From the NCBI GenBank assembly GCA_036897625.1, contig JAYMTA010000387.1, positions 1 to 30,067 of the forward strand: DNA of 30,067 bases, read 5' to 3'. The position numbers were made by a program, and so were the translations under genes. Under the pieces are notes generated by a model. It did no database searches, was not told where the DNA came from, and saw only the letters and a list, made by a program, of their open reading frames with translations. The stretch is from Pelargonium cotyledonis. Its lineage: Eukaryota > Streptophyta > Magnoliopsida > Geraniales > Geraniaceae. Within the stretch, counting starts at the first letter, position 1, and every line of letters starts with the position of its first letter. This document shows, one piece after another, positions 10,399 to 21,051 of this stretch.

Positions 10399-11433
10399 TA
10401 ATATTTAGTTTAATGGTTATTGACACCAACTGTTGCCAACTTTGATACCATGCATGGATCCATATCCATGCAGCTTTTATCACCACGATTCTGTAAACTG
10501 TTTATAAGATTAGTTGTTTTTGTTTTCAAGCAACAAATGTATACAATAGTTGTTACTCTTGTGACTGTGACACTTTCATATCTTGCTGTATAAACTAGTA
10601 GTGTTTATATAAAAAGTGGGTGACTAAACCTATCATCCCAAATAAATTAATTAATAAAAGACGAAATCAATGGTGTGACTTTATTATTAGCTTGAAAGGG
10701 TCCAAAATGAAGTTGGTATTATCACATAATCGTTATTAATTTTGACTACAATACAAGACAGCTAGACATAATTAAATATCTAAAAATATGTAACATTTTT
10801 TTTATTGTATGACTATTATATATATTGATGTAATCAATTCTCGTAGAAACTGTTAGTGTTAATTATCAACTTAAAATTTTATCTTTTTTAATACCCAAAT
10901 TAAAAAGTGCTATTTTTATTATTTGAATACAAATTTGAAGTAAAAAAAATAATAACGGCATCATTCAAATGTCCTGCAATTTGCACAAACTAATTTTGAA
11001 TAAACTAAGATGAAATTGTATACAAGAAACAAATTATTAGTATGGAAGAGACAATTCAACAAAAAAAAAGATAGAAAACCAAAAAAAGAATTCAAACATT
11101 ACCATATTAGTTGAATATGGAGCTTTATCAAATAATTAATTAAAGTCAAGCCCTCATATTAAATACATAACTTTTTAGGGTGTTCCAAACAAATACTGTA
11201 TATAATTTCAAAGATTAGTTCATAACATAATTCCATTGCAAATAATCCACACACATACAAAAATTAAGAACTATATATTATATTTCTGTGGAAAATAACC
11301 TTATAATTTAACTATATATTATTATATTTCTGTTCCGTAATAAACATAAATAAAAAAAATTACAAACCAACCTCAGTAAAGTAGCAATTTACACCATTAA
11401 TTTAAAATTTTAAAATAAAAACAAAAAAACTCA
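10399..11433. other. Intergenic DNA with the XTH 3' flank, no gene seen
   Basis: Strongly AT-rich with many A/T runs. The part next to 11433 is the 3'UTR and terminator side of the minus-strand XTH gene. No other feature is supported. Confidence 0.5.
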
Positions 11434-13258
11434 CTATTCAACACGTGTGTCAGTAGCGGCCTTGCCCCGTCGTCTCTTCCGCTTTCCGCGCGGAGTACGG
11501 TGGCTCCCGGGAAACTTAAGCCTGCCGGTCTCCCGGAAAAGCTCCTGCTCCGACGACACAAGCTCGCACTCCGCCGGCGGCACGGGGTACCGGAGGGTGT
11601 CGTAGCAGTAGGAGTAGTACATGTGCCTCTGCCGGAAAATCCGCATGGCGTTTTCCTGCGTCGGAGTTATGTTCGCGAAGTCCCGGCTCTCCAGCTCCTC
11701 CTCCTTCTCGGCGCAATCTTGCGCCGGAATTTGCTGGATGGGGTCCAAAGGACAGCCTTCCAGAGACAGCTCCTTGAACTCCGCCGCGAACGGAGCGTAT
11801 CTGTAGTCCACTTTGTACTTCCCGCCGGCGGTGGCCCAGCTCGACGCGTCCCATATGGTGGCGTAAAGCGACATCGGCTTCGCCGGAAAGTCTAGCCCCA
11901 TTTCTGGGTTCCGTTTGATCTCTCTGATCGGAACTTCATCGACGTAGAATCTGTTCCATTATGATCATAACAAATTAACAACGAAACAAAAAGCGCAATC
12001 CAAAGTAAATTTACAGAATTAATTTTTTTTTAATTGTCCCTTTTAATCCAACTTGTCCGATTGTGATCGGAACTGAAAGCATATCTCACACGCAAGCTCA
12101 CGAGGTCAAAAATAATAATATAAAAGAAAAAACATGAACCACAAACAAAATTTCTCTTAATTTTGGGATGATTAGATTATAAGCGGGTTAACATGATGTA
12201 ATATAGCTAACGAGTTTAAGCAATTGTGATCAAAACTATGACTCAATTTCATTATGCTGAACTCAAATCTACTTAAATTTGTATCGTGTCACTAATCACT
12301 TACATGATTTTCTTGTCAGTCCAAACGATGCTATATCTGTGGAAATCCTTGGAGGGATCGAACCACAAGCTGTATCTCTCCTCTCTCCCTCTATTTGTGC
12401 TTCCATTTCCGTACATATTCGTCTGAAACCTCCATGGCTTCCCCGGAATTCCACCCAAAAACTCAAAGTCTAGCTCGTCGTGGGTCTTCTCGTACACATC
12501 CACATTCGATGTCTGCAAATAATTTTTTTTAAAAAAATCAATCAATTTTCACCTACATCAATTGGTCACGTCACGCGTCCACAACAAATAAAATAAAAAT
12601 TAATTTTCATTTAACAACTCTCCATTCCCCTTTCGGTTGCGAATCAGATTCCAAATATATATAGGTTTTAACGACCCATTAAATCGTCTTCAAAAGAAAC
12701 GTGTTGATTTGTTCTCATTGGCCGATCACATTAACATTTTCCTCTATTTTCTCGCCAACCAAACAAGAAAAACAACCAGAAATTAAGATTATCGATCTTA
12801 CGTAGAAGGCGACGCAGATTCCAGCTGTGTTGTCCGCCGGCAACTTTATTTTCGCACTGAAGAATCCATGATTGTACATCGTCGATGAAATGAAACCAGA
12901 ACCTGCATGACATGCCAATTAATTAATCAATCAATTAACTTAATCGATCATTAATCAACGTAATTAGAGCTAGAATTAGAAAATTAAATAAACACACACC
13001 AGAATACGTGTCGAGGAGGAGGCGGACGCTCCGGGCGTCCGGCGACCGGACGAGGTGGCCCTCGCCGAAGAGGTGGCTGTAGCCTTCATCGAAGGAGATC
13101 GGAGTGAGATTAAAGGTCGGTCCGACGTCGTAGAACGATCTTTTTCCGGCGTCAGCGCCGGAGCCGAGGACGGAGAAGAAGAAGACGAAGCACCATAGAA
13201 GGAGAGAGAATTGCTTCGGTACTAATTTAAAATCATAATTTTCTCGTAAACCTTCCAT
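11434..13258 (-). CDS. XTH30: Xyloglucan endotransglucosylase/hydrolase, group III (XTH30-like), complete
   Basis: GH16 enzyme of the apoplast that cuts xyloglucan and rejoins it to another chain or water, loosening or reinforcing the wall. Exons on the minus strand are 13258-13000, 12902-12802, 12512-12304 and 11950-11434. All junctions are GT-AG and in frame, giving 361 aa. Residues about 15-37 form a hydrophobic secretion signal after a rather long basic N-region. FNLTPISFDEGYSHLFG begins the GH16 fold. The catalytic motif is HDELDFEFLG with E133, D135 and E137. A sequon (NGS) is at 156-158. The XET C-terminal domain is marked by YYSYCYDTLRYP and its cysteines. FRETGRLKF near the end matches the XTH30 type. 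The tail is very basic (GKRKRRRGK). The last exon is much more GC-rich than its surroundings. Transglycosylase versus hydrolase balance cannot be told from sequence here. Confidence 0.95.
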
Positions 13259-13324
13259 TTTTCTGTTAGGTTTTTGTGAGGTTTCTCTCTCCTTCGATCA
13301 CCTCCTGTGCCTGCGTTTTCTGAA

Positions 13325-13331
13325 ATATATA
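13325..13331 (-). promoter_or_regulatory. Putative TATA box of the XTH gene
   Basis: TATATAT on the minus strand about 67 bases upstream of the XTH ATG, implying a short leader of about 35-40 bases. Supported by position and consensus only. Confidence 0.45.
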
Positions 13332-13339
13332 CACAGCGC

Positions 13340-14731
13340 AATAACAGGATACAAGAAAAATTAGAGACCAGTGTTTGGCTGACGTGGATTGTTATTTTTT
13401 TCTCGTTTCCGAAACTGCCCTCGATTTGGTTGCGAAACCACGGAACTGCCACTACGAGAGGGTTTCAGTTTTACTATAATTAATCTGTGGTGGGTGCCGA
13501 ATTTGTGTATATTTTTTGTGATGCAATTTTATTTTATGGTTCAGCTAATAAAATTAGGTTAGATTCTTTGACAATACCTACAGGATTAGATTGTATTTAA
13601 GGAAATTAGGTTTTTTATTTTATTTTTTTGTTTATATTATTTTCGTGTGAGAGAAGATATTGTAAATAATAAAAATATTTTGAGACCACTAAGATGGAGG
13701 TTTTGTTTCATGGCTCTAGATTCTCATTGCCCATCACAAGATGTTTTGAGCTAATTATATAAAATAATTATGATTTCATGGGGTTGACAAGGAAAGAATT
13801 GGAGTAGGGTTTTGATTAGTTTTTTGAAAGTTAGTGATTTTGCAAAATGTTTCAATCAATATATGAATCAATCGCTAATTGTGATTATGGTCTTCACCTA
13901 AATCTTTTATAATAGTAGTAATGACGTAGCTGCTAGGTGTCACTTTATATGAGGATAAATAGCCTTATTGTTTGATCAACACCAAAGTCCATTTCATGCT
14001 TACATAATACAATGGAGAAAGGACTCTAAAGTCAATAGAAATATAATGCCATACGATGAGGGTCATTTTAGTCCTTTTACACCCAATTAAGATGATCACA
14101 ATGAACTTAACATTTACCTATATATTAAATGCACAGCTCACTTAAAGAATTTTCATAAGTAAGAGCTGATAATTCAGGATTCAGTTTGGATGATATTATT
14201 ATTTTTTTAAAGTTTAGGTGTAAAAGACTTGGTCCAAACTTGATTGATTCGAAAAAGAACAGTAAGTTGAGATTTTGAACTATACTATAAAATGTGTGTA
14301 AAAAATTTGGTACTTGCATATTCAAGTTCGAATTATCATGTTAGTGTATATTTTATAGTATATTTGAAGGTTTAAATTTTAATCTATGCTATGAGAGTTG
14401 TGACAAGAGAAAAAACAAGGTCTCTAACTCTTAAGAGTATTAAGCAAAAAATTAGGAGTAATAAATTTGAAGAAGAATAGAGTTTGGTAAAACAAGTGGC
14501 AGTAGGTGGGTATTGTTGTCCAAAGAAGAGTTAAGAAGCGTGTAGAGTAGGGTTGGTAAATAGAGGAGGAGAGGGAGGGTAAAGTTGGAAAGTGAATTTT
14601 GCAACGGTGGGAGGAGAATGTAGAAAGCTTCTTCGCAACAACAAGCGCGTTCACATCTAACGGCGGTGTCGTCATCGCCGCCAAGCTGTAGTTTTGTTAC
14701 TGTGACGTCTATTTTTGTTCCTTCCATATTA
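13340..14731. other. Intergenic, XTH upstream region, no gene seen
   Basis: Contains the XTH promoter side and AT-rich DNA up to the LINE 3' end. Open frames at 14125-14325 and 14424-14684 show no domain. No repeat with clear ends was recognised. Confidence 0.5.
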
Positions 14732-16327
14732 TTTTTTTTTTGGACATTCCAACATACTTCAATAACTAAGCCAAACATAAAATTAGATGACTTTACTAAA
14801 TGAAGAGTCATCTTATTCGCTGTCCTATTAACAAAGGATAATTTAATATTCTCAAAATTGGTTGCTAATACTACACAGTCCACTATTAGCATACCATACA
14901 CACTGGGCATGTTCAATCATAACGCGAGATCCAACATCACTTCTAACAATCCCCTTTAGTTTCTACATTAGCCCATCCTTGTCTTTTTGCCCACAACAAC
15001 GTCTCTCTCATCGCCATCACTTCCACTACTTTCACCGGTCCTGACCTCCTTCTCCATTTTTGGCAGCCTCCCCCCACCATCTCCGGTCCTCATCTCTGGC
15101 CACCCACTCCACTCCAGCCGTCGTCTCCCTAAGAATAGCACCATCCACATTAATTTTCAACACCCTTTTTCCTATCCAGCACCATTTCTAACAACCAGCC
15201 GGTCGCACCACATTGGCACCAGTGGTGGTTTCCGACTCCACCCTCCCTACCTCCAACCATCCTTTTCTAGTCTCCTCCACCATTTTTCATACATCCTCTC
15301 CATAATCCATTTTTCCTTTCCAAACTTTCAAATTTCTCCTCCTCCATAATCCCCACCACATATATAAAACACGAGACAACTCCTCCCCCCTCAAATAGTG
15401 TCCCATTCATTTACACCAGTCCCACACATCACTGGCGTCCATCACATCCCTCTCCAGGCCCGCCTTTCGCCACACCCTTCTAGTTTCACTACACCTCAAA
15501 ACCGCATGACACACCGATTCTCAATCACCATCACACACTGCACAATTTAATTCCACATCCACACCTTTTAAACTCAAATTCACATTAACCGGGAGACAAT
15601 TTGATATAGCATTCCACCAAAACAACTTAACTTTAGGTTGGATCTCTGCCTCCCAAATTATTTTCCACACCAATTTTGTCTCGTCGTTACATTATCCGGG
15701 CACATACGCACTACGTACCGAATAACGCATATAATTTTTTCACCTCCAAAATTGCTCATCACATGGATTACCATAACTCAAAGGTAAGCCTAAGATCTCC
15801 TCCCTAACCAGACCCGCAAAACATGCTCCAACGTTCACCGTGTCCCACTGCTGGCCATCACCCGAAAATAGCTCCTCCACCCGAGCCTCCACCGCCAACA
15901 CATGAAATTGATTCGGTACCCCCACCTCCTCATCCACCCACCTATCCTTATACACCCTAACCTTTCTCTCATCTCCAACCATCTATTGTAACCCATCCTC
16001 AAGAAGTCTTCGCGTCTTAAAAATCGACCTCCATGTGTAACTTGGATTGTTACCTAGCTCCGACTCCATGAAAGACCCGTTCAGGAAATATCTTCCTTTC
16101 AAGACCCGAGCAAACAAAGAATCCGGGTTTTTAATCAACCTCCAACCTTTTTTTCCCAACAAAGCTACGTTGAATTCCTTCAATTTTCTAAAACCCAAAC
16201 CACCTGAATACTTACTCGTACATAACTTATCCCAACTCCTCCAATGAACCGCCCTTCTCTCATTACTTTTTGTCCCCCATCAAAATCGATTGCATGCCTT
16301 CTCCAACTCCTCCATCATACCCACCGG

Positions 16328-16595
16328 CATGGATGGATCCAGAAATTTTGTTCAGTGGGGGCAAACTAACAAAATCTCAAAATAAGAATGATAAAATTTC
16401 ATGTTTAAGGAAAAGAATAATAAAAACTTATAAATTCTTGGGGCAAATGTAAAAATCCAAAAATGTTTTGTGGGGGCAAAACTAAAAAGAGTAAGAGAAA
16501 GTGTGGAAAATAAAATAAATTTATGGATATATTTTACAATTTTAAAATCTTAGTGGGGGCAAAAGCCCTCAATAACCACCATTTGCATCCGTCCC
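16328..16595. mobile_element. Mutator-type MITE nested in the LINE, 10-bp target duplication
   Basis: A 268-bp insert flanked by exact TACCCACCGG copies (16318-16327 and 16596-16605). It splits the LINE frame cleanly: protein ...SVYLLPVG resumes as ...MMEELEKACNRF on the other side. The ends are imperfect inverted repeats (GGATGGATCCA; GGGACGGATGCA), with subterminal GTGGGGGCAAA near each end. End type and duplication length resemble the element at 7657-8050, suggesting the same superfamily. No coding capacity. Confidence 0.8.
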
Positions 16596-16786
16596 TACCC
16601 ACCGGTAAAAGGTACACACTCATGAGGTAGGATGGAAGTGCCTGAACAACCGATTTGAGAAGATCTTCCTTCCCCTCTCCCAAGAGCATTTTGCTATTCC
16701 AACCACATATATGTTCCTTTGCTTTATCAACTACATCATTAAACACCATACATTTCCTTCTACCTACTACAATTGGCACTCCCTTC

Positions 16787-16984
16787 ACATCTTTAGTGGT
16801 CGTGGTGGTGTAAGAGACCACTTTAATACGGCAAGGTGCCAAAAGCCCTAGGCTAGGGTAAAGAGGCAAAGTCTCTTGCTTGAAAATGGGTCACTAAGTC
16901 AGACAAGTAAATAAATCAGCCTTTTTAGTGTGGTTTGGCTGCAAGAAATGATTTCGGCATCTTTCTGTATCAAAAAAAAAAAAA
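16787..16984 (+). mobile_element. SINE-like insert with A13 tail in the LINE
   Basis: The LINE reading frame is interrupted between VVDNFG (near 17000) and GVPIVVGRR (near 16780). The intervening ~200 bp ends in TTTCTGTATC plus 13 A residues (16972-16984) on the plus strand, opposite to the LINE. Near its 5' end GGTGGTGTAAGAGACCAC could be a degenerate Pol III A box. Size, tail and orientation suggest a SINE; no target duplication is visible, so the call is tentative. Confidence 0.5.
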
Positions 16985-19259
16985 TACTACCAAAATTATC
17001 AACCACCCGCACACCCATAATTTCTTCCATCTCCTTTTGTGAAGGGGCTAAAAAATGAAGATTTATTGAAATTTACTTTTTGTCCAAACGCTTTCTCATA
17101 ATCAATTAAGTAGTCTTTCACGTGTTGTGCTCCTTCTATCGTGGCTCTACAGAACAATATTGAGTCATCCGCGAAAAAGAGGTGTGAAACCCGAGGGCTC
17201 CCAACCGCCACTCTACACCCGACCAGCTCCCTCAATTCCTCCTTCCTTTTATCAATTTAGAAAGACCCTCGACACAAACTAAAAATAAGAATGGAGAAAG
17301 TGGATCGCCCTGCCTCATGCTCTCCTTGGCCGAAACCCCTCGAGTAGCTTCCCATTAACATTAATTTCGAAAGTGAGACGTCTCCACACATATCATAACA
17401 AGTTTAACAAATTGCTCCGCGAACCCCAATCTACGCATCATCTCCCGTAAATAAACCCAATCCACCCGATCATAGGCTTTTGCCATATCCAGTTTTAGCG
17501 CTAGCCAACCATCTGCCCCTTAACTATGTCTCCTGATCTAGTGAATAAGTTCGTTCACTACATAGATGTTGTCCGTAATTAGCCTTCCTTTCACAAATGC
17601 ACTTTGTTCCTCCGAAATCACGTCACCAATCACCTCCCTCAACCTATTAGCCAGAATTTTTGACACCGATTTATAGATCACATTACACAATGCTATCGGC
17701 CTTAGATTACCCACACAAATCGAAATAGTCTTCTTGGGATAAGTACAATGTTGCATCATTAAACGACTCAGGAAAAGAACTTGTATTCAAACAATCTAAG
17801 CAAGCATTTGTTACCTCATTTCCCACAACATTCCAATGTTGTTGATAAAAAAAAACTTGGAGAGAAACCATCTGATCCCGGAACCTTATTTGGATGCATA
17901 TCGTCTAGTGACCATTTAATCTCCTCTCTTATGAACACCTCCGTCAATACCCGATTATGACGCTCGTCCACTACTCCACGAATCAAGTCACAAACCACTC
18001 CGGGGCTTGCCACCTCTGATGTCATCATCCTCTTAACGTGATCCTGGATAAGGTCACCCTTCTTAACCCACTTTTTATGGTCATTTTGGAGTTGATGAAT
18101 CCTATTTTGCTTTTGCCTATGAGAAGTTACCGCATGGAAATATTTAGTGTTCATATCTCCACTTTTAAGCCAACTAACTTTTGCTCAATGATTCCAATAT
18201 ACTTCCTGAAGTTTGAGCGCCCTCAGATACCATCCACTTTCTTCATCCGCAACCTTACCTTCCCTCTCCGCCATCTCAAGCTTCATTTAACCAATATTAA
18301 CCTCCATTTTTGGGTCAACACACTTACCTCTCCTACCTGAAAAATGCCGCACCACAACTATGGATATGATCCATGATCAAATTAAACACCCCATCCATCT
18401 AATTATTCTGAACCGCAACTCGGCATCCCGAGTCCGCCAACTATCTGTGTTCATATCGAAACCGCGATCGCCGACTATGTAGCTCCTTGTCCGGCTCAAT
18501 ATAGCGGTCTGTGATCCGAAGAAGATTATGGTAGGTTTCATACCTTCCATTCCCCAAATTGCAACAACCACTCATTCGAACCAAGTGCCCTGTCCAATCT
18601 CTCCTCTATTTGCACATGATCTCTACTACCCATCCTCTACGTAAATTGACCCTCTTCCGCTCCCAGATCAAATAAAACCGCATCCTCCACCGCCTGTCTA
18701 AAGCCCTCCAACAATCTCACAGGTTGAGGCGCACCCCCTTGTTTCTTGTGAGCAAATAGTATACCATTAAAGTCAAATGCACACAACCATAGAAGGTTAC
18801 TTTGTTGCCACTGCCGAAGCACGTCCCTTCATTTCAGTCTACGTCCTTTATCCATATCACCATAAAAACCTGTAAATCTCCACTCTCCACATTCCTTCAT
18901 GATCATGACAACATCTATATACGACTTTGAACTACTCAACAATCTCACTAACCTTCTCTTTCCACAACAATGCGAGTCCACCCTCCTCCTGTTACAGTCC
19001 CCTGCGAAACAACACTTCATATCGAGTTTCTTCCTGCACGCCTCTATTTGGACCCGTGTCTGCTTCGTTTCGCACAGAAATACCAGCTCCAGCCGCTTCG
19101 TGTGGATCAAATCACGAAGCACAATCGTCGTTCTCCTATTACCCGCTTCTCTACAGTTTCATCTAATGATCCCCATGCCAGCTTACCTCACCGTCAATTC
19201 CTCTGGTCACCTGAGCCTTCTGAAAAATCAAAACCCTAGCCGTCGAGAAGACGTACACG

Positions 19260-19886
19260 CCATAGGTGGGAAAAAAACCACTTTTTTCATATTAATTTTC
19301 AGGAAACAAAGTTTTTTATGTAAGTTTTTTTCACGAAAATTATTTTTGAATTTTGGTAAGCTAATTAGTTATATAACATATGCTTTAGGATGTCTTGGAT
19401 TTGTTACCATTTAGCCGTGCATGAATATAAAAATTAAATACTAATTAAATTATCTTGGATATTTAATTGAAAAAGATACACTTATTTGAACTTTGAAGGG
19501 AATGAAGTGTAATATAAGACCAACCTAACTAATACGGTGATGAACTACATTTTAAAGAAGTGTGAATTTATGTCTATATATTTTCAAAAGTAGTATGTTC
19601 ACAGATCAATATATATATGTGCGTGGATGGATATCTCTAAACTCGACAGAATCCGATGTCCCAGAATAGGATTGGTGTTGATCAAGGCATTTATCATCCG
19701 CGTCGTTAAACTCAATTATTAAATAATATAATAAATGTTTTGTGGCCAAAATACTTATGATTTTTTTAGTAAAATTAGGAGATATCAGTAATTATTTCAT
19801 ATATATATATATATCATAAAGTTGAACCAAAAAATAGATGAGTATAATGTATATCAGTTGACTAATATAAAGTTATATCAGTTAAA
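19260..19886. other. Intergenic AT-rich DNA, no gene seen
   Basis: Flank on the 5' side of the LINE. It contains an (AT)n microsatellite at 19800-19814 and no exon-like sequence. Confidence 0.5.
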
Positions 19887-20001
19887 CTAATAAGGTGATG
19901 ACACGTTATTTAAAATTGTGGATCCGGACGGGTCGCTCCGCTCCCACAAATTCACTTAGATGAGTATAAATGATTTTAAATGAGGTGTATCACCTCATTA
20001 G
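19887..20001 (+). mobile_element. Short MITE with GC-rich core, copy 1
   Basis: About 115 bp with inverted ends CTAATAAGGTGATGACAC at left and the complement of CTAATGAGGTGATACAC at right. The core GGGTCGCTCCGCTCC is strikingly GC-rich for this DNA. A related copy lies inverted at 26325-26441. Near the right end, AATGAGGTG and CACCTCATT form a perfect hairpin with a 3-base loop. Family unknown. Confidence 0.65.
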
Positions 20002-20460
20002 CTTTGGTAAGTTGCAATTGATATAATTTTATATCAGTCAACTTATAGACATTTTACCCAAAATAAATTTACAATGCGTATTAGAGTTTCAGATTATTAA
20101 TTTTAAAATTTAAAATTTTGACACACACTTTACATAATTATAAAACTAACTCTTATGTACAATAAGATAAAGTAATACATTGCAAGCAAGTAAAATATTG
20201 TAAGCAATAACGTAAAATAAGACAAGTAAATTGTCACTATTGGGGAATTAAAAGATTGTAATACCAAGTTTAGTGATTATGTAGACTTTAATTAAATACT
20301 ATAATTAGACATGCACTGTAAATAATTTTTAATTAAAATTTGTCAAAAATACTCAAAATACTCATGCACCGTACGGGTTATAAACTAGTATGTGTGTATA
20401 TATATATATAAGTTCGTTAATTTATCATAATATAAAAATCTATATAATTTGACATAGTTT
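20002..20460. other. AT-rich intergenic DNA with possible Helitron-like 3' end
   Basis: GCACCGTACGGGTTATAAACTAGT near 20366-20389 resembles a degenerate Helitron terminus (short GC hairpin, then CTAG followed by T). The hairpin is weak and no 5' end was found. A (TG/TA)n stretch follows at about 20391-20410. Confidence 0.3.
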
Positions 20461-20520
20461 AAAATATGGAATTTCTTTTTAGCCTCAACAACAGGCCATG
20501 ACAGCTTGTTGTGTCAAGCC

Positions 20521-20670
20521 ATGAAGAGCTTGAAGAAGTTGAAGTATAGAAGCAAACTTCGCAAGAAGAAAAAAGATAAAGAGAGGTGCATCATTAGAGC
20601 TTTTTGTCAGGACAATGACACTTCATCTTTCTATGCCCACAATACTCATCAACCAAACTTGAGTTTGTGA
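20521..20670 (+). other. Short unassigned ORF, possible gene fragment
   Basis: A 49-codon ATG frame beginning MKSLKKLKYRSKLRKKKKDK and ending HQPNLSL. The same frame stays open upstream of the ATG to about 20458, giving roughly 70 codons of less AT-biased sequence than its flanks. TTTCTTTTTAG at 20463-20482 could act as a splice acceptor, so this may be a relic terminal exon. Lysine-rich, no recognised domain, unknown function; it may be chance. Confidence 0.25.
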
Positions 20671-20804
20671 ACAAAAACGATGCAAAGCTTATTCAGGAAT
20701 GGCATCATATGACATGAACTTTTATTTGTAAGCCCAACCACAGCTCTCAATCCCATGTGCTCTCAAGAGTCACCAAACAAAGTTGAGCACATTAACAACC
20801 TTAT

Positions 20805-20899
20805 TAGGAACCCGAAGCCCTTTCGGTTTGGATTCAGATTACCTTTAGCAACCCAAACCCGAACAAACTCGATTTGATCCGCCAAATTGCCACCTCTAC
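20805..20899. repeat. Possible dispersed repeat ending ATTGCCACCTCTA
   Basis: The sequence has CCGAA and AACCC words and ends ATTGCCACCTCTA, a motif common at the edge of dispersed repeats in plant genomes. It is next to, or within, the 3'UTR of the DUF760 gene. Recognition is from general pattern only. Confidence 0.3.
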
Positions 20900-21051
20900 A
20901 ATGAAGCGTGCCATTTTATGAGTAAAACGCATATTAATATACTCTTTGAAGACTGCATGTTGCAAAACAACCTCTTAAACAATGCTTCAAAATGTACAGA
21001 GCTAGTAAGCTACAAAAAGGGGAAAACATATGTTCATCGAATAAAATCAAC

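Larger units (their letters stand above)
14732..19250 (-). mobile_element. Decayed L1-type LINE (non-LTR retrotransposon), ORF2 only
   Basis: Minus-strand remains of ORF2 broken by stops, frameshifts and insertions. In order: an AP-type endonuclease (LELVFLCETK near 19090; LCAFDFN near 18780); a linker (SWLKSGDMNTKYFHA near 18150); reverse transcriptase (LRPIALCNVIYKSVSKILANR near 17690; LDMAKAYDRVDW near 17470; QGDPLSPFLFLVCVEGLSKL near 17300; FADD near 17170); GLGFRKLKEFN near 16200; a zf-RVT segment (VKLFWWNAI near 15630); and an RNase H-like end (LKINVDGA near 15155). The 3' tail is A10 on the minus strand (plus-strand T run 14732-14741). The 5' end stops about where ORF2 begins, so ORF1 is missing and the copy is probably 5'-truncated. 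No clear target duplication was found. Confidence 0.9.

Noticed and set aside
11500-11895. 131-codon plus-strand frame opposite the XTH last exon
   Set aside because: Antisense shadow caused by the high GC content of the XTH coding exon.
1741-13258. CSLD and XTH as a cell-wall gene cluster
   Set aside because: Two wall genes about 5 kb apart with 3' ends facing, separate promoters and a transposon block between; proximity alone does not support joint function.
14987-15349. Proline/serine-rich plus-strand frame of 120 codons
   Set aside because: Lies antisense to the RNase H and zinc-knuckle end of the LINE; the LINE reading on the minus strand explains the sequence.
18899-19414. 171-codon plus-strand frame
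   Set aside because: Antisense to the LINE endonuclease region, with no recognisable protein signature.
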